NCBI GenBank assembly: GCA_028877215.1
Contig: JAPPFJ010000012.1
Coordinates: forward strand, 164,399 to 228,398
Source: Gemmatimonadota bacterium
Lineage (GTDB): Bacteria; Latescibacterota; UBA2968; GCA-2709665
DNA length: 64,000 nucleotides
Reading direction: 5' to 3'
Under the pieces are notes generated by a model. That model made no database searches. It was not told where the DNA came from and saw nothing but the letters and a program-made list of their open reading frames with translations. Below, one piece after another: positions 28,071 to 36,128 of this stretch (its first letter is position 1; every line of letters begins with the position of its first letter). Both the position numbers and the translations under genes were made by a program.

Positions 28071-28415
28071 TCCCGGCAGGTCTCAATCGCAGTTGATCAG
28101 TTTCCAGTCCTGATTGTTCCTCATCCAGTTCCATTCCCTGGTTAACTGACTGTTAATCCTGTTCAATCGGTCTCCTGTTCTGTTCAATTCCGGCCTTGGT
28201 TGTAATCCTGCCGAATCCTGGATATGTCTGTAATCCGGTTTAATTGGGTTGTAATCCAGCTTAATCCCGGTCCGGTTTTGATCTTTCTTTGCCTCTAATC
28301 CCGCTCAATCTTTGTCCGTTTTTCACTCAGCCTGTAAGTCACAGTAATCTGAAGGTACAATCTATCGCAGTCGGTTGTAATCCTGCTTAATCCTGGTCCG
28401 GTTTTGATCTTGACA
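28071..28415. repeat. Degenerate aatcctg-type repeat tract
   Basis: Many imperfect copies of taatcctg(g/c)t, such as ggttgtaatcctgcttaatc and taatccggtttaattgggtt. The last 90 bases (tatcgcagtcggttgtaatc onward) recur at 31130-31175. No gene is seen here. Confidence 0.7.
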
Positions 28416-30491
28416 CTAACTTCCAACCGGTTGGCCGAACGCCTTCGAGAGAATCAGATAGTCTGAAAATCCAATCTCGCCGTCGCCGTCCAGATCGAAC
28501 CTTGCATCGTAACCGGCGTCGATTTCGCTCAGCCCAAACTTCGTCGCAAACCTCACAAAGTCGGTGAAATCCACCGTGCCATTGTCGTCGAAGTCCGGAT
28601 CTGGAGTAAGAGGGGTGACATGCTGAGAGATATCCCATACCAGAATTGTGCCGTCCCAGCCACGGGATGCGATTGTGGCGTCGTAGAACGAGAACGCCAG
28701 CGAGTGAATCCACCCCGGGTGCTTGAATGTGGCAATTTCCCGTCGGTTTGCGACGTCCCAGAGTCTGATCGTACCGCCGGATCCTGAAGCCAGAAAAGTA
28801 CCGTCGTGCCAGAACGCCACGCCGCAGGAGACGTCCTTTCGGTGTTCGATGGCAGTTGTTTCAATTCCCCTCTTCACGTCCCACAGAATGACGTTGCCTG
28901 AATTCCATTGAGTGGACGCCAGCGTATTGCCGTCCGGCGAGAAAACCACGGAAGTGAAGTGGTTCAATTGCCGGAACGACCCCGTCTCTCTTCGTGTCGC
29001 CAGGTCCCAAAGTTTGATCGTTTTATCGAACGAGCCCGAAGCCAACGTGGCACCGTCCGGCGAAAACGCAACCGACTCGATCCTTCCTGTGTGCCCTGGT
29101 AGGGATCCGATTTCCTTCAGCGTGGCGGCGTCCCAAAGTAGAACCGCCTCGTCGGACGAGCCTGAAGCGAGCGTGGATCCATCAGACGAAAATGCCATTG
29201 AATTGACGTAACTACGTTCCGGATCGTGGTGGTGGATGATCTCGGATCGGGTGGTCACGTCCCACAGCGTTATTGAACCGGCAGCAGACGAGGCCAAAGT
29301 ATTTCCGTCGGGAGAGAACGCGAGCGAAGAAACCGGATCCAAGTATCTCTTAATTTCAGTGGGTTCCCCCAGGGTTGACAGATTCCACCATACGATTGTG
29401 CCGAAATCCGTCCCGGCAGCTACAATTCTTCCATCCGGTGACATTGCCATTGAACGAATATGCCAAAAGCCACTGAGTCTGGTAACGCTTCCTGTCACCA
29501 CGTCATGCAATCTTATCGCTCCATCGTAGGCCGAGGAGACAAAGCGGTTTCCGTCCGACAAATACTCCAGTGATTGGACCCGGAAATCTCGCACGTTCCG
29601 GGTGTCGAGGCGATCTCGGTTGGCGACGTCCCAGTGCGTAATGAGTCCTGCTGAACCGGTCGTCAATGTGCTTCCATCGGGAGAGAAGGCCACGGCCGAC
29701 ACCCCCGTCTGATCGACGTACAGCGTGGCAATCTGTTCTCCGGCGTTTACGTTCCACAACTTGACGGTACCGTCCTCAGACCCGGAAGCCAGCGTGGCGC
29801 CATCGGGCGACAACGCCAACGTCCTGACCACGTCCTTGTGGCCCTCCAGAGTGGCGTATTCGTCACGGGCAGCCACGTCCCATAGCTTGATGTTCTCGTC
29901 ACCCGAGGAAGCCAACTTGGTCCCGTCTGACGAAAACACCAACGCCTCGGCACGATTCGCATGCCCCTTCAGTACGGCCACAGTTGTTCGGGTTGCCATG
30001 TCCCACAAATGCACCGTACCGTCATTTGCCCCCGACGCCAGTGTGGCGCCATCGGGTGAAAACACCGCAACGGGGAAATACATCTCCTCCCCGTGGAGTG
30101 TGCCAATGCGCTTGCCGGTTGCGGTTTGCCACAACCCTATCCTGCTGGTGGCCAACCCTGCCGCAAGCGTTGTGCTATTGGGAGAAAAGGACACCGATTG
30201 CACCCTTGCCTCGGTGGGCCACAACGTAACAACACGGTTCGTCGCCACCTCATAGATCCAGACGCCGATATCGCTCGCGACGGCCAGGTATTTCCCGTCA
30301 TTCGAGAGGTCCACGCCGTGGTCACCGGGCGCTATAGAACCCTTTGCCAGGCGGGCAATCGCACCCTCAGGCAGATGCCATGTCCGGGTGTTAACGGCCA
30401 GATCGGCCGGGATTATCTGCCCGGCTCCCTGGCCGAATAGCGGTTGAAGGCAGATAAGTACAAGTGCAGAGGACCTGATGAGGTAATTCAT
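28416..30491 (-). CDS. Secreted WD40 double-propeller protein with C-terminal dockerin-like module (2)
   Basis: 691 residues, a paralogue of the 21482 gene along its whole length. It has the same signal peptide type (SSALVLICLQPLFGQGAG), the same TRTWHLPEGAIARLxKGSIA start, about 14 WD40 blades and the same dockerin-like ending (DPDFDDNGTVDFTDFVRFAT; FDLDGDGEIGFSDYLILSKA). Blade sequences such as FSPDGATLASGSFDKTIKLW are conserved, while surface residues differ, suggesting different binding partners. The pair flanks the peptidase and the beta-domain gene, so the four minus-strand genes form a dockerin cluster interrupted only by the GxxExxY gene. Confidence 0.88.
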   Translation of the reverse strand: MNYLIRSSALVLICLQPLFGQGAGQIIPADLAVNTRTWHLPEGAIARLAKGSIAPGDHGVDLSNDGKYLAVASDIGVWIYEVATNRVVTLWPTEARVQSVSFSPNSTTLAAGLATSRIGLWQTATGKRIGTLHGEEMYFPVAVFSPDGATLASGANDGTVHLWDMATRTTVAVLKGHANRAEALVFSSDGTKLASSGDENIKLWDVAARDEYATLEGHKDVVRTLALSPDGATLASGSEDGTVKLWNVNAGEQIATLYVDQTGVSAVAFSPDGSTLTTGSAGLITHWDVANRDRLDTRNVRDFRVQSLEYLSDGNRFVSSAYDGAIRLHDVVTGSVTRLSGFWHIRSMAMSPDGRIVAAGTDFGTIVWWNLSTLGEPTEIKRYLDPVSSLAFSPDGNTLASSAAGSITLWDVTTRSEIIHHHDPERSYVNSMAFSSDGSTLASGSSDEAVLLWDAATLKEIGSLPGHTGRIESVAFSPDGATLASGSFDKTIKLWDLATRRETGSFRQLNHFTSVVFSPDGNTLASTQWNSGNVILWDVKRGIETTAIEHRKDVSCGVAFWHDGTFLASGSGGTIRLWDVANRREIATFKHPGWIHSLAFSFYDATIASRGWDGTILVWDISQHVTPLTPDPDFDDNGTVDFTDFVRFATKFGLSEIDAGYDARFDLDGDGEIGFSDYLILSKAFGQPVGS

Positions 30492-31199
30492 CTATGGACT
30501 CCTTTCATGATCCAAGCTGGCATCCCATCGCCAGCAACTGATCCAGATGTCGCATTTTCTGGTTACCTGAGACATTCGGTTCTAACGAAACACGCCGTCA
30601 GATCACACCATGAGACATCGAGACGAGACATCAATGGTTGAAGATCACCCTGTGGAAATCCAGTGATGCGCTCAGTGGTGTCGCTAGAATTTTGTGTCCG
30701 CAATAGCCCAAGAGTATATGCGGATGAATGTAGACACAATATTATCACTGTCAAGTGGAATTTAAAAGCGACTGTTAGTGATTTTTATGTTTATTTACAT
30801 GACATTCCATATCATTTTACTCTTATTTATCATGAAAAACATCCTCTGGCCGGTTTCAATCGGGACTTGACCACGTTGGGTAGGTTGAATGCACTGGAAC
30901 CCCGCCTTCCCTCCCTCCCACTAGTCGAAGTAATTCTGGTTCCATTGCACTTATCGTAGTACCGGTTGACATTCCAAAAACACCGGGCTATACTTATGCA
31001 ACATCGTCGCCCTTGCATGTTTTGGTCCGGTCTTGTCTCTAATTCTGTTGTGTACTGCACCGGGTTCTAATCCTGCTGAATCCTGGTCCGGTTTTCACTC
31101 AACCACCAGATTACAGTTACCTGAAATCCCAGTCCATCGCAGTCGGTTGTAATCCTGCTTAATCCTGGTCGTTTTTGTTCTTGGTCAAAGGAGGGAACC
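30492..31199. other. Intergenic region, AT-rich segment and repeat
   Basis: A divergent gap between the WD40 gene and the 31200 gene. Bases 30700-30840 are clearly AT-rich (tttttatgtttatttacatg). Bases 31065-31180 are a second copy of the aatcctg repeat tract. A 98-residue frame at 30663-30959 lacks a ribosome site and any family features. Nothing else is recognised. Confidence 0.5.
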
Positions 31200-32102
31200 A
31201 TGGTCCGGTATCGTTTTCTCTGCCTGATAATTTCATTTGTCCTGGTCGTTCCTGCCGGCACGGCGTACGGCGAAAAGGTGGCGCTCAGTTTCGTCTACAA
31301 ATCGGGACAGTCGAATCTTTACAAGAATTCCTGGACGTTGGAGTACTACAGCGGCCGCGCGGATCTGATCGACGACGACAAAACCTCCGGCACGGTCGAC
31401 GTGCGGATGTACGGAAAATGGAAGAGCAGCGAAGCGGTCAGCGCGATTGAAGCGGGCGTCGCGACCGTTACGGCGACGGTCCGGGATGCCGAAAGCACGG
31501 TAATGGAAGACCGCGTTCAGATCAGCGAGAACAACTTTCCCTATCTGCTCGATATCTTCAACGGCCGGAACTTTTTGTGGAACGTGACCGCGGCAGGCGA
31601 CGTGACCGGATTCAAACCCGGCTTCAAGTCGTACGAGGTGCGGCGCGAAGCAGCCATCACCGATTTGCAACAGCTCTGGGTACCGGAGATTCATCCCGTC
31701 CTGCCCAAACGGGAGGTCGGATCGGGAGATTCCTGGAACGGGATTCGCCGCCATGAAATCGCGATCCCGGCGCTGCAGGACAAAGGCGCGGTGGAAATCA
31801 ACAGCGTCTACGTTCTGAAGCGTCTGGCGAAGAAGAAGGGCCGCCGGGTCGCCCTAATCGACGAGACCCGGCAGATGCGGTACCGGGGATGGATTTTCTC
31901 CAACGCGGTGTCGATTATGGTCGAAGGCACGGGCGAGGGAAAGGGCAAATGGACCATCGACGTGAACCGGGGGCTTGTCATCGCGCATGAAATCAAGGTG
32001 TCGTTCAAAGAGGTGGACGTCACCGTGATCAGGGGCAACGTCAAAGTCGAGAACGCAGGCGCCAAAATGAAGTTGTCCTTCAAACGCGAAATGGACGATT
32101 AG
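31200..32102 (+). CDS. Secreted protein of unknown function upstream of the proteasome operon
   Basis: 300 residues with a strong ribosome site (aaaggaggg, 5 bases before the ATG) and a signal peptide (FLCLIISFVLVVPAGTAYG). The mature protein is beta-rich and basic, with segments LSFVYKSGQSNLYKNSW, PYLLDIFNGRNFLWNVTAAG, VGSGDSWNGIRRHEIAIPAL and WTIDVNRGLVIAHEIKVSF. The layout resembles periplasmic or lipoprotein-carrier-like beta proteins, but no family is recognised. It is on the same strand as the ATPase gene 220 bases downstream, separated by a hairpin repeat, so co-transcription is uncertain. Confidence 0.6.
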   Translation: MVRYRFLCLIISFVLVVPAGTAYGEKVALSFVYKSGQSNLYKNSWTLEYYSGRADLIDDDKTSGTVDVRMYGKWKSSEAVSAIEAGVATVTATVRDAESTVMEDRVQISENNFPYLLDIFNGRNFLWNVTAAGDVTGFKPGFKSYEVRREAAITDLQQLWVPEIHPVLPKREVGSGDSWNGIRRHEIAIPALQDKGAVEINSVYVLKRLAKKKGRRVALIDETRQMRYRGWIFSNAVSIMVEGTGEGKGKWTIDVNRGLVIAHEIKVSFKEVDVTVIRGNVKVENAGAKMKLSFKREMDD

Positions 32103-32103
32103 C

Positions 32104-32240
32104 TAAAGGCGGTGAGACGTGAGACGCAAGACGGGAGAGATTGGCTGCTTGGTGAGATATCATCTCGTGCCGGAGGCAGGAAGGAATAACATACAGGGCA
32201 AGATGTCTTCTACCGGCTCCCCTCTACCTTCTCACCACTT
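32104..32240. repeat. HEF copy I
   Basis: Left arm aaaggcggtgagacgtgaga, core tcgtgccggaggcaggaagg, right arm ctaccggctcccctctacct then tctcacc. It lies between the secreted unknown and the ATPase gene. Confidence 0.75.
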
Positions 32241-32321
32241 CAATACGCACTTGAGATAATGGACCCGGCATTCCATTTATGAAATTAATCAATCAACAGC
32301 GGCGTAAAAGCGATTCCGGAG

Positions 32322-34043
32322 GTGCGTGCCATTAACGGCCCGAGCGAAGAACCTCGCCAGCGAAAGTCGCCGGATGACTTTTTGCAGGACTACGTGGATA
32401 TGCAGCACACGTTCCGGTCGCTGTCCATTATCGACCAGATACTGATGTCGATGGACGAAAAGGACAAACGCCGTCCCCTGCTCTACCATCTCCGCCGGCA
32501 GCTTCAGGAAGACGAGATTACGTTCGAGGAGGCGAGGCGGACCATCGTGGAGATGGAGACCGCGCTCGAGAAGGTGACGGCGCCGGCCAACCGCGTGGGT
32601 ACCCTTCTTGAAGCACCCGGCGACGGCGTCGCATACATCAGCGTGGGCGGCTCCGAGTACTACGCGAACGTCGATTCGCGGCTGGAACCGGAGGCGCTGA
32701 AGGTGGGCGCGAGGGTGCTTGTCAACGACGCGTTCGCCATCGTCGGCGACCTCGGTTATTCCTCTTCCGGCCAGGTCGCGAAGATATCCGACGTACTCGA
32801 AGACGGCCGGTTGCGGGTGGGACAGGAACCGGGCGGCCAGGTCACCGTGCTTTCGCGGTCGAGCGACCTCATGGCGGCATCCCTGAAGGCGGGCGACGAG
32901 GTTCGTGTGGACCCGAACTTCCGCGTGGCGCTGGAACGCATGCCGGAAAAGGAGGCGAAGGACTATTTCCTTGAAGAAATTCCGAACCTGCCCTGGGAGA
33001 AAATCGGCGGTCAGGAGGAGGCCATCCAGGCCATCAAGGATACGATCGAGATGCCGGCGTTGCATCCGGACCTGTTCTCCAGGTTTAAGTACAGCGTTCC
33101 CAAGGGCTTCCTGTTGTACGGCCCGCCGGGCTGCGGCAAGACGCTGATCGGCAAGGCAACCGCGTACAACCTCGTCAAGCAGGCCCAGCAGGAGGCCGGT
33201 CTGAACCTGAAGGAATGTTTCATGAACATCAAAGGGCCGGAAATCCTCAATATGTGGCTCGGCGAGTCCGAACGCCAGATCCGGGAGATCTTTTCCCGGG
33301 CCCGGGAGAAGCGCAAGGAGGGGTACCTGCCCGTGGTGTTCATCGACGAGGCGGAATCGGTCCTCGGCACGCGCCGCGCCATGCGGTCGCACAGCATTTC
33401 GAATACCGTCGTGCCGATGTTCTGTTCGGAGATGGACGGCATCGAGTCGCTGCAGGACGTGGTGATCATCCTGGCGTCGAACCGCCCCGACCTGATCGAT
33501 CCCGCGATATTGCGGCCGGGAAGGATCGACCGGAAGATCAAGGTAAGGCGTCCCGACAGGTACGGCGCGCTCGATATCCTCAAGATCTATCTGACGCCCG
33601 ATCTTCCGATCGACCGGAAGACGATGGAAGAACACGGCGGGGACGGCGCCGCGGCCGTGGAGACGCTCGTGGCGCGCACGTCGGAAGAGATCTTCTCGAA
33701 AAGGGACCATACGAGATTTCTGGAAGTGACCCTCCGGAGCGGTCGGAAGGACGTCCTCCGCCGGGGGGACCTGGCTAGCGGGGCGATCATGGAGTCCATT
33801 GTGAGACGCGCGAAAGAGATGGCCATCCGCCGGTCCATCGCATCCGGATACGAAGAGGGTATCTCCCAGGACGATCTGCTCCAGGCAGTCGAAACCGAAT
33901 ACACGGAGAACGAGATCTTCCCGCCAACGGATAACACCGAGGACTGGCTCAAGCTGCTCGATTACGATCCCGAAAACGTCGTGCGGGCGTCGCCGATTCG
34001 CCCCGGGCGGGAAGCCAGCCGGCGTGGCCGGCGGATTGTATAG
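32322..34043 (+). CDS. arc: Proteasome-activating AAA+ ATPase (ARC/Mpa family)
   Basis: 573 residues, normal for ARC/Mpa. In order: an N-terminal coiled coil (residues about 15-85) for tag recognition; tandem OB domains (about 88-205); and an AAA+ domain with Walker A GPPGCGKT (267-274), Walker B VVFIDEAES (338-346), NMWLGESERQIR and the arginine-finger region NRPDLIDPAILRPGRID. It unfolds tagged proteins and feeds them to the 20S core. The C-terminus ends GREASRRGRRIV and lacks the GQYL-type docking tail of actinobacterial Mpa. The start is unclear: GTG 32322 overlaps ggagg (32318-32322), while an ATT at 32331 sits 8 bases after it. Confidence 0.93.
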   Translation: MRAINGPSEEPRQRKSPDDFLQDYVDMQHTFRSLSIIDQILMSMDEKDKRRPLLYHLRRQLQEDEITFEEARRTIVEMETALEKVTAPANRVGTLLEAPGDGVAYISVGGSEYYANVDSRLEPEALKVGARVLVNDAFAIVGDLGYSSSGQVAKISDVLEDGRLRVGQEPGGQVTVLSRSSDLMAASLKAGDEVRVDPNFRVALERMPEKEAKDYFLEEIPNLPWEKIGGQEEAIQAIKDTIEMPALHPDLFSRFKYSVPKGFLLYGPPGCGKTLIGKATAYNLVKQAQQEAGLNLKECFMNIKGPEILNMWLGESERQIREIFSRAREKRKEGYLPVVFIDEAESVLGTRRAMRSHSISNTVVPMFCSEMDGIESLQDVVIILASNRPDLIDPAILRPGRIDRKIKVRRPDRYGALDILKIYLTPDLPIDRKTMEEHGGDGAAAVETLVARTSEEIFSKRDHTRFLEVTLRSGRKDVLRRGDLASGAIMESIVRRAKEMAIRRSIASGYEEGISQDDLLQAVETEYTENEIFPPTDNTEDWLKLLDYDPENVVRASPIRPGREASRRGRRIV

Positions 34044-34045
34044 CG

Positions 34046-34311
34046 AAGAACGGGGAGACGTTAGACGGGAGACGTTAGAGTACCACACCCAGCCCGACCA
34101 CCTGGTTAGAGGGGAGACGTTAGACGGGAGAGATTACCTGCCTTGTGACGATTCTTATCGTGCCAAAGGCAAGGAGGAATATCTCATCTGGCAAGGATTT
34201 CTTCTACCGTCTTACGTCTACCCTCTACCCGCGTTTTTTCTACCGTCTACCCTCTCACCTCTACCCGCCTTTCTTCTACCGTCTCCCGTCTACCCTCTCC
34301 CCGCCTTCAGG
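34046..34311. repeat. HEF copy J, inside the proteasome operon
   Basis: It begins two bases after the ATPase stop. It has two left-arm units (gggagacgttagacgggaga), core cgtgccaaaggcaaggagga, then three successive right-arm units (ctaccgtcttacgtctaccc and variants). It separates the ATPase gene from dop by about 310 bases. Confidence 0.8.
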
Positions 34312-34355
34312 CGTCACATTGTTTTCGCTATAAAATCGGAGATTGAGCGAGGTTT

Positions 34356-35876
34356 ATGAATCGACTTTTCGGCCTTGAAACGGAATACGGGATCACGATC
34401 GACGGCGAGGAGAGGATCGACGTGGTGGAAGAGTCGATGCAGCTGATCCGGTGCTACCTCAGGGGTGAGTTCACGCCGCTTTGGGACTATCAGCTGGAGA
34501 ACCCCCGCAAGGACGTGCGGGGGTTTGAAGTGAGTTCCCTTTTGAACGATACCGACGAGAAGGTCCACCTTCAGAAAGACCGCCAGCGAAAGGTGCCTCT
34601 GGAGGAGTTGAAGAGCGACCTGATTATCCGCAACGGCGCCCGCTTCTACAATGACCATACCCATCCGGAGTACTCCACGGGCGAGTGCCTCAGCCTCTTT
34701 GAGCTGGTGGCACAGGACCGGGCGGGCGAGCGGATCGTGGATATCTGCGCGCGTCGGCGCACGGAGATGCTGTCCGAGGGTGTGGTGCGCGTCTACAAGA
34801 ACAATACCGACTTCAAAGGCCACAGCTACGGGTGTCACGAGAATTACCTGATGGACCGTGGGACGCCGTTCGATCGGATCGTGAAGGGCCTGCTTCCGTT
34901 CCTGGTTACGCGGCAGATTTACGCGGGCGCGGGCAAGATGGGCGTGGAACGCGGCGACCGGGCGTCCATCTATCAGCTCTCACAGCGGTCCGAATTCTTC
35001 GAGGTGATCGCCAGCGTCGACACGATGCACAAGCGGCCGATTATCAACACCCGTGACGAACCGCACGCGGATGCCGGCCGGTACCGCAGGCTACACGTGA
35101 TCCTCGGCGACTCGAATATGTCGGAATACGTCACGGCGCTGAAAGTCGGGGCCACCGCCCTTGTGGTGGCGCTGGTGGAACAGGACGATCTGCCCGACGT
35201 GGTCTTGAAGGACCCTGTTTCGGCGCTGAAGGACGTGTCGCGCGACCAGAGCTATCAGTGGCTGGTGGAGCTGGACCGCAAAACCGGCCGCCTGGTTCCG
35301 TCCGTTGAGGTGCAGCGGATGTACCTGGCGTTGGCGAAGGAGCGGTTCGGAGGCCGCGACGTGGAAACGGACTGGGTGCTGAACGCCTGGGGGGAGATGC
35401 TGGACGGCCTCGAAAGGGATCCCATGGCCCTGGTGGGTATCTGCGACTGGGTCAGCAAGAAGTGGCTGCTGGACTGCTTTCGCGAGGCGGAGGGACTCTC
35501 CTGGGACAATCCGGACGACCTGGCCTGGCTTCAGAGCCAGGATCTGGAGTACCACAACGTGGACCGGGAGGCCGGGCTGTACTTCCTGCTGGAAGCGCAG
35601 GGGAAGATGGTCCGCCTCATCGACGACGATCGCATCGAGGAAGCGACGTCCGTCCCGCCTGCCGACACCCGCGCCTGGTTCCGCGGACGATGCCTTGAGA
35701 AGTTCGGCCACGACGTCAAATCGGTCAACTGGGACCGGATCGTCTTCTTCCGGAACGGGGAACAGCGTTCCGTGGATATGAAGGATCTGGTTGATGGGGA
35801 GAAGGTCGCGTATTATAATAAGACGTTGGATCGCTCGGATGAACTGGATGAGTTCCTGAACGCGCTTGAGGCCTGA
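34356..35876 (+). CDS. dop: Dop-type depupylase/deamidase homologue (removes the UBact tag)
   Basis: 506 residues of the carboxylate-amine ligase fold shared by Dop and PafA. The start MNRLFGLETEYGITID holds the ATP/Mg glutamates. The Dop-type insertion, present in Dop and absent from PafA, is seen at residues 44-92 (WDYQLENPRKDVRGFEV), followed by NGARFYNDHTHPEYSTGEC with the expected catalytic Asp100. Further conserved blocks are YGCHENYLMDRGTPFD, LLPFLVTRQIYAGAGKMG and INTRDEPHADAGRYRRLHV. Dop cleaves the isopeptide bond between tag and target. As the tag here already ends in Glu, deamidation should not be needed, leaving deconjugation as the likely role. The next gene, UBact, is 56 bases downstream. 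Confidence 0.9.
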   Translation: MNRLFGLETEYGITIDGEERIDVVEESMQLIRCYLRGEFTPLWDYQLENPRKDVRGFEVSSLLNDTDEKVHLQKDRQRKVPLEELKSDLIIRNGARFYNDHTHPEYSTGECLSLFELVAQDRAGERIVDICARRRTEMLSEGVVRVYKNNTDFKGHSYGCHENYLMDRGTPFDRIVKGLLPFLVTRQIYAGAGKMGVERGDRASIYQLSQRSEFFEVIASVDTMHKRPIINTRDEPHADAGRYRRLHVILGDSNMSEYVTALKVGATALVVALVEQDDLPDVVLKDPVSALKDVSRDQSYQWLVELDRKTGRLVPSVEVQRMYLALAKERFGGRDVETDWVLNAWGEMLDGLERDPMALVGICDWVSKKWLLDCFREAEGLSWDNPDDLAWLQSQDLEYHNVDREAGLYFLLEAQGKMVRLIDDDRIEEATSVPPADTRAWFRGRCLEKFGHDVKSVNWDRIVFFRNGEQRSVDMKDLVDGEKVAYYNKTLDRSDELDEFLNALEA

Positions 35877-35932
35877 CCTCGGGTCGCGTAACGTGTATGG
35901 TAGCCGTTCGGAAACACAAGGAGGAGGTGGCT

Positions 35933-36124
35933 ATGAAGAGAGATCTGGCCGGTTTTGAACGGCGGACCCGGCGGCCTGAAGCCCCCGACGGGGGACCGAA
36001 CGACGGGAACGACGGACCGTCCCGACCGGACGTCGACCGTCCGGATACCCGCGACCTGCTGCGCCGCATGCGCCGCGTGGACCCGAATCAGGCGCGACGC
36101 TACCGCCAGCGCACGGGCGAGTGA
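35933..36124 (+). CDS. ubact: UBact, prokaryotic ubiquitin-like protein modifier of Gram-negative type
   Basis: 63 residues from ATG 35933, chosen over an earlier GTG frame because aaggaggagg stands 4-5 bases upstream. It is a Pup analogue, disordered and very rich in Arg, Asp, Pro and Gly (EAPDGGPNDGNDGPSRP), with a C-terminal segment DLLRRMRRVDPNQARRYRQR then TGE. It lacks the GGQ/GGE end and the central coiled-coil sequence of actinobacterial Pup and matches the described UBact pattern. The C-terminal Glu is the expected site that PafA couples to substrate lysines. The stop lies 4 bases before the beta-subunit start, between dop and prcB as in pup-proteasome operons. Confidence 0.92.
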   Translation: MKRDLAGFERRTRRPEAPDGGPNDGNDGPSRPDVDRPDTRDLLRRMRRVDPNQARRYRQRTGE

Positions 36125-36128
36125 GCCT

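Noticed and set aside
30663..30959. 98-residue frame before the 31200 gene
   Set aside because: No ribosome site, no family resemblance, and it spans an AT-rich noncoding segment.
32289..34088. 599-residue minus-strand frame opposite the proteasomal ATPase
   Set aside because: It is a shadow of a clearly identified AAA+ gene, with no start signal and low-complexity Arg/His composition.
35955..36128. N-terminal extension of the proteasome beta subunit upstream of ATG 36129
   Set aside because: The extension overlaps UBact in another frame, and the start at 36129 gives a propeptide of normal length.
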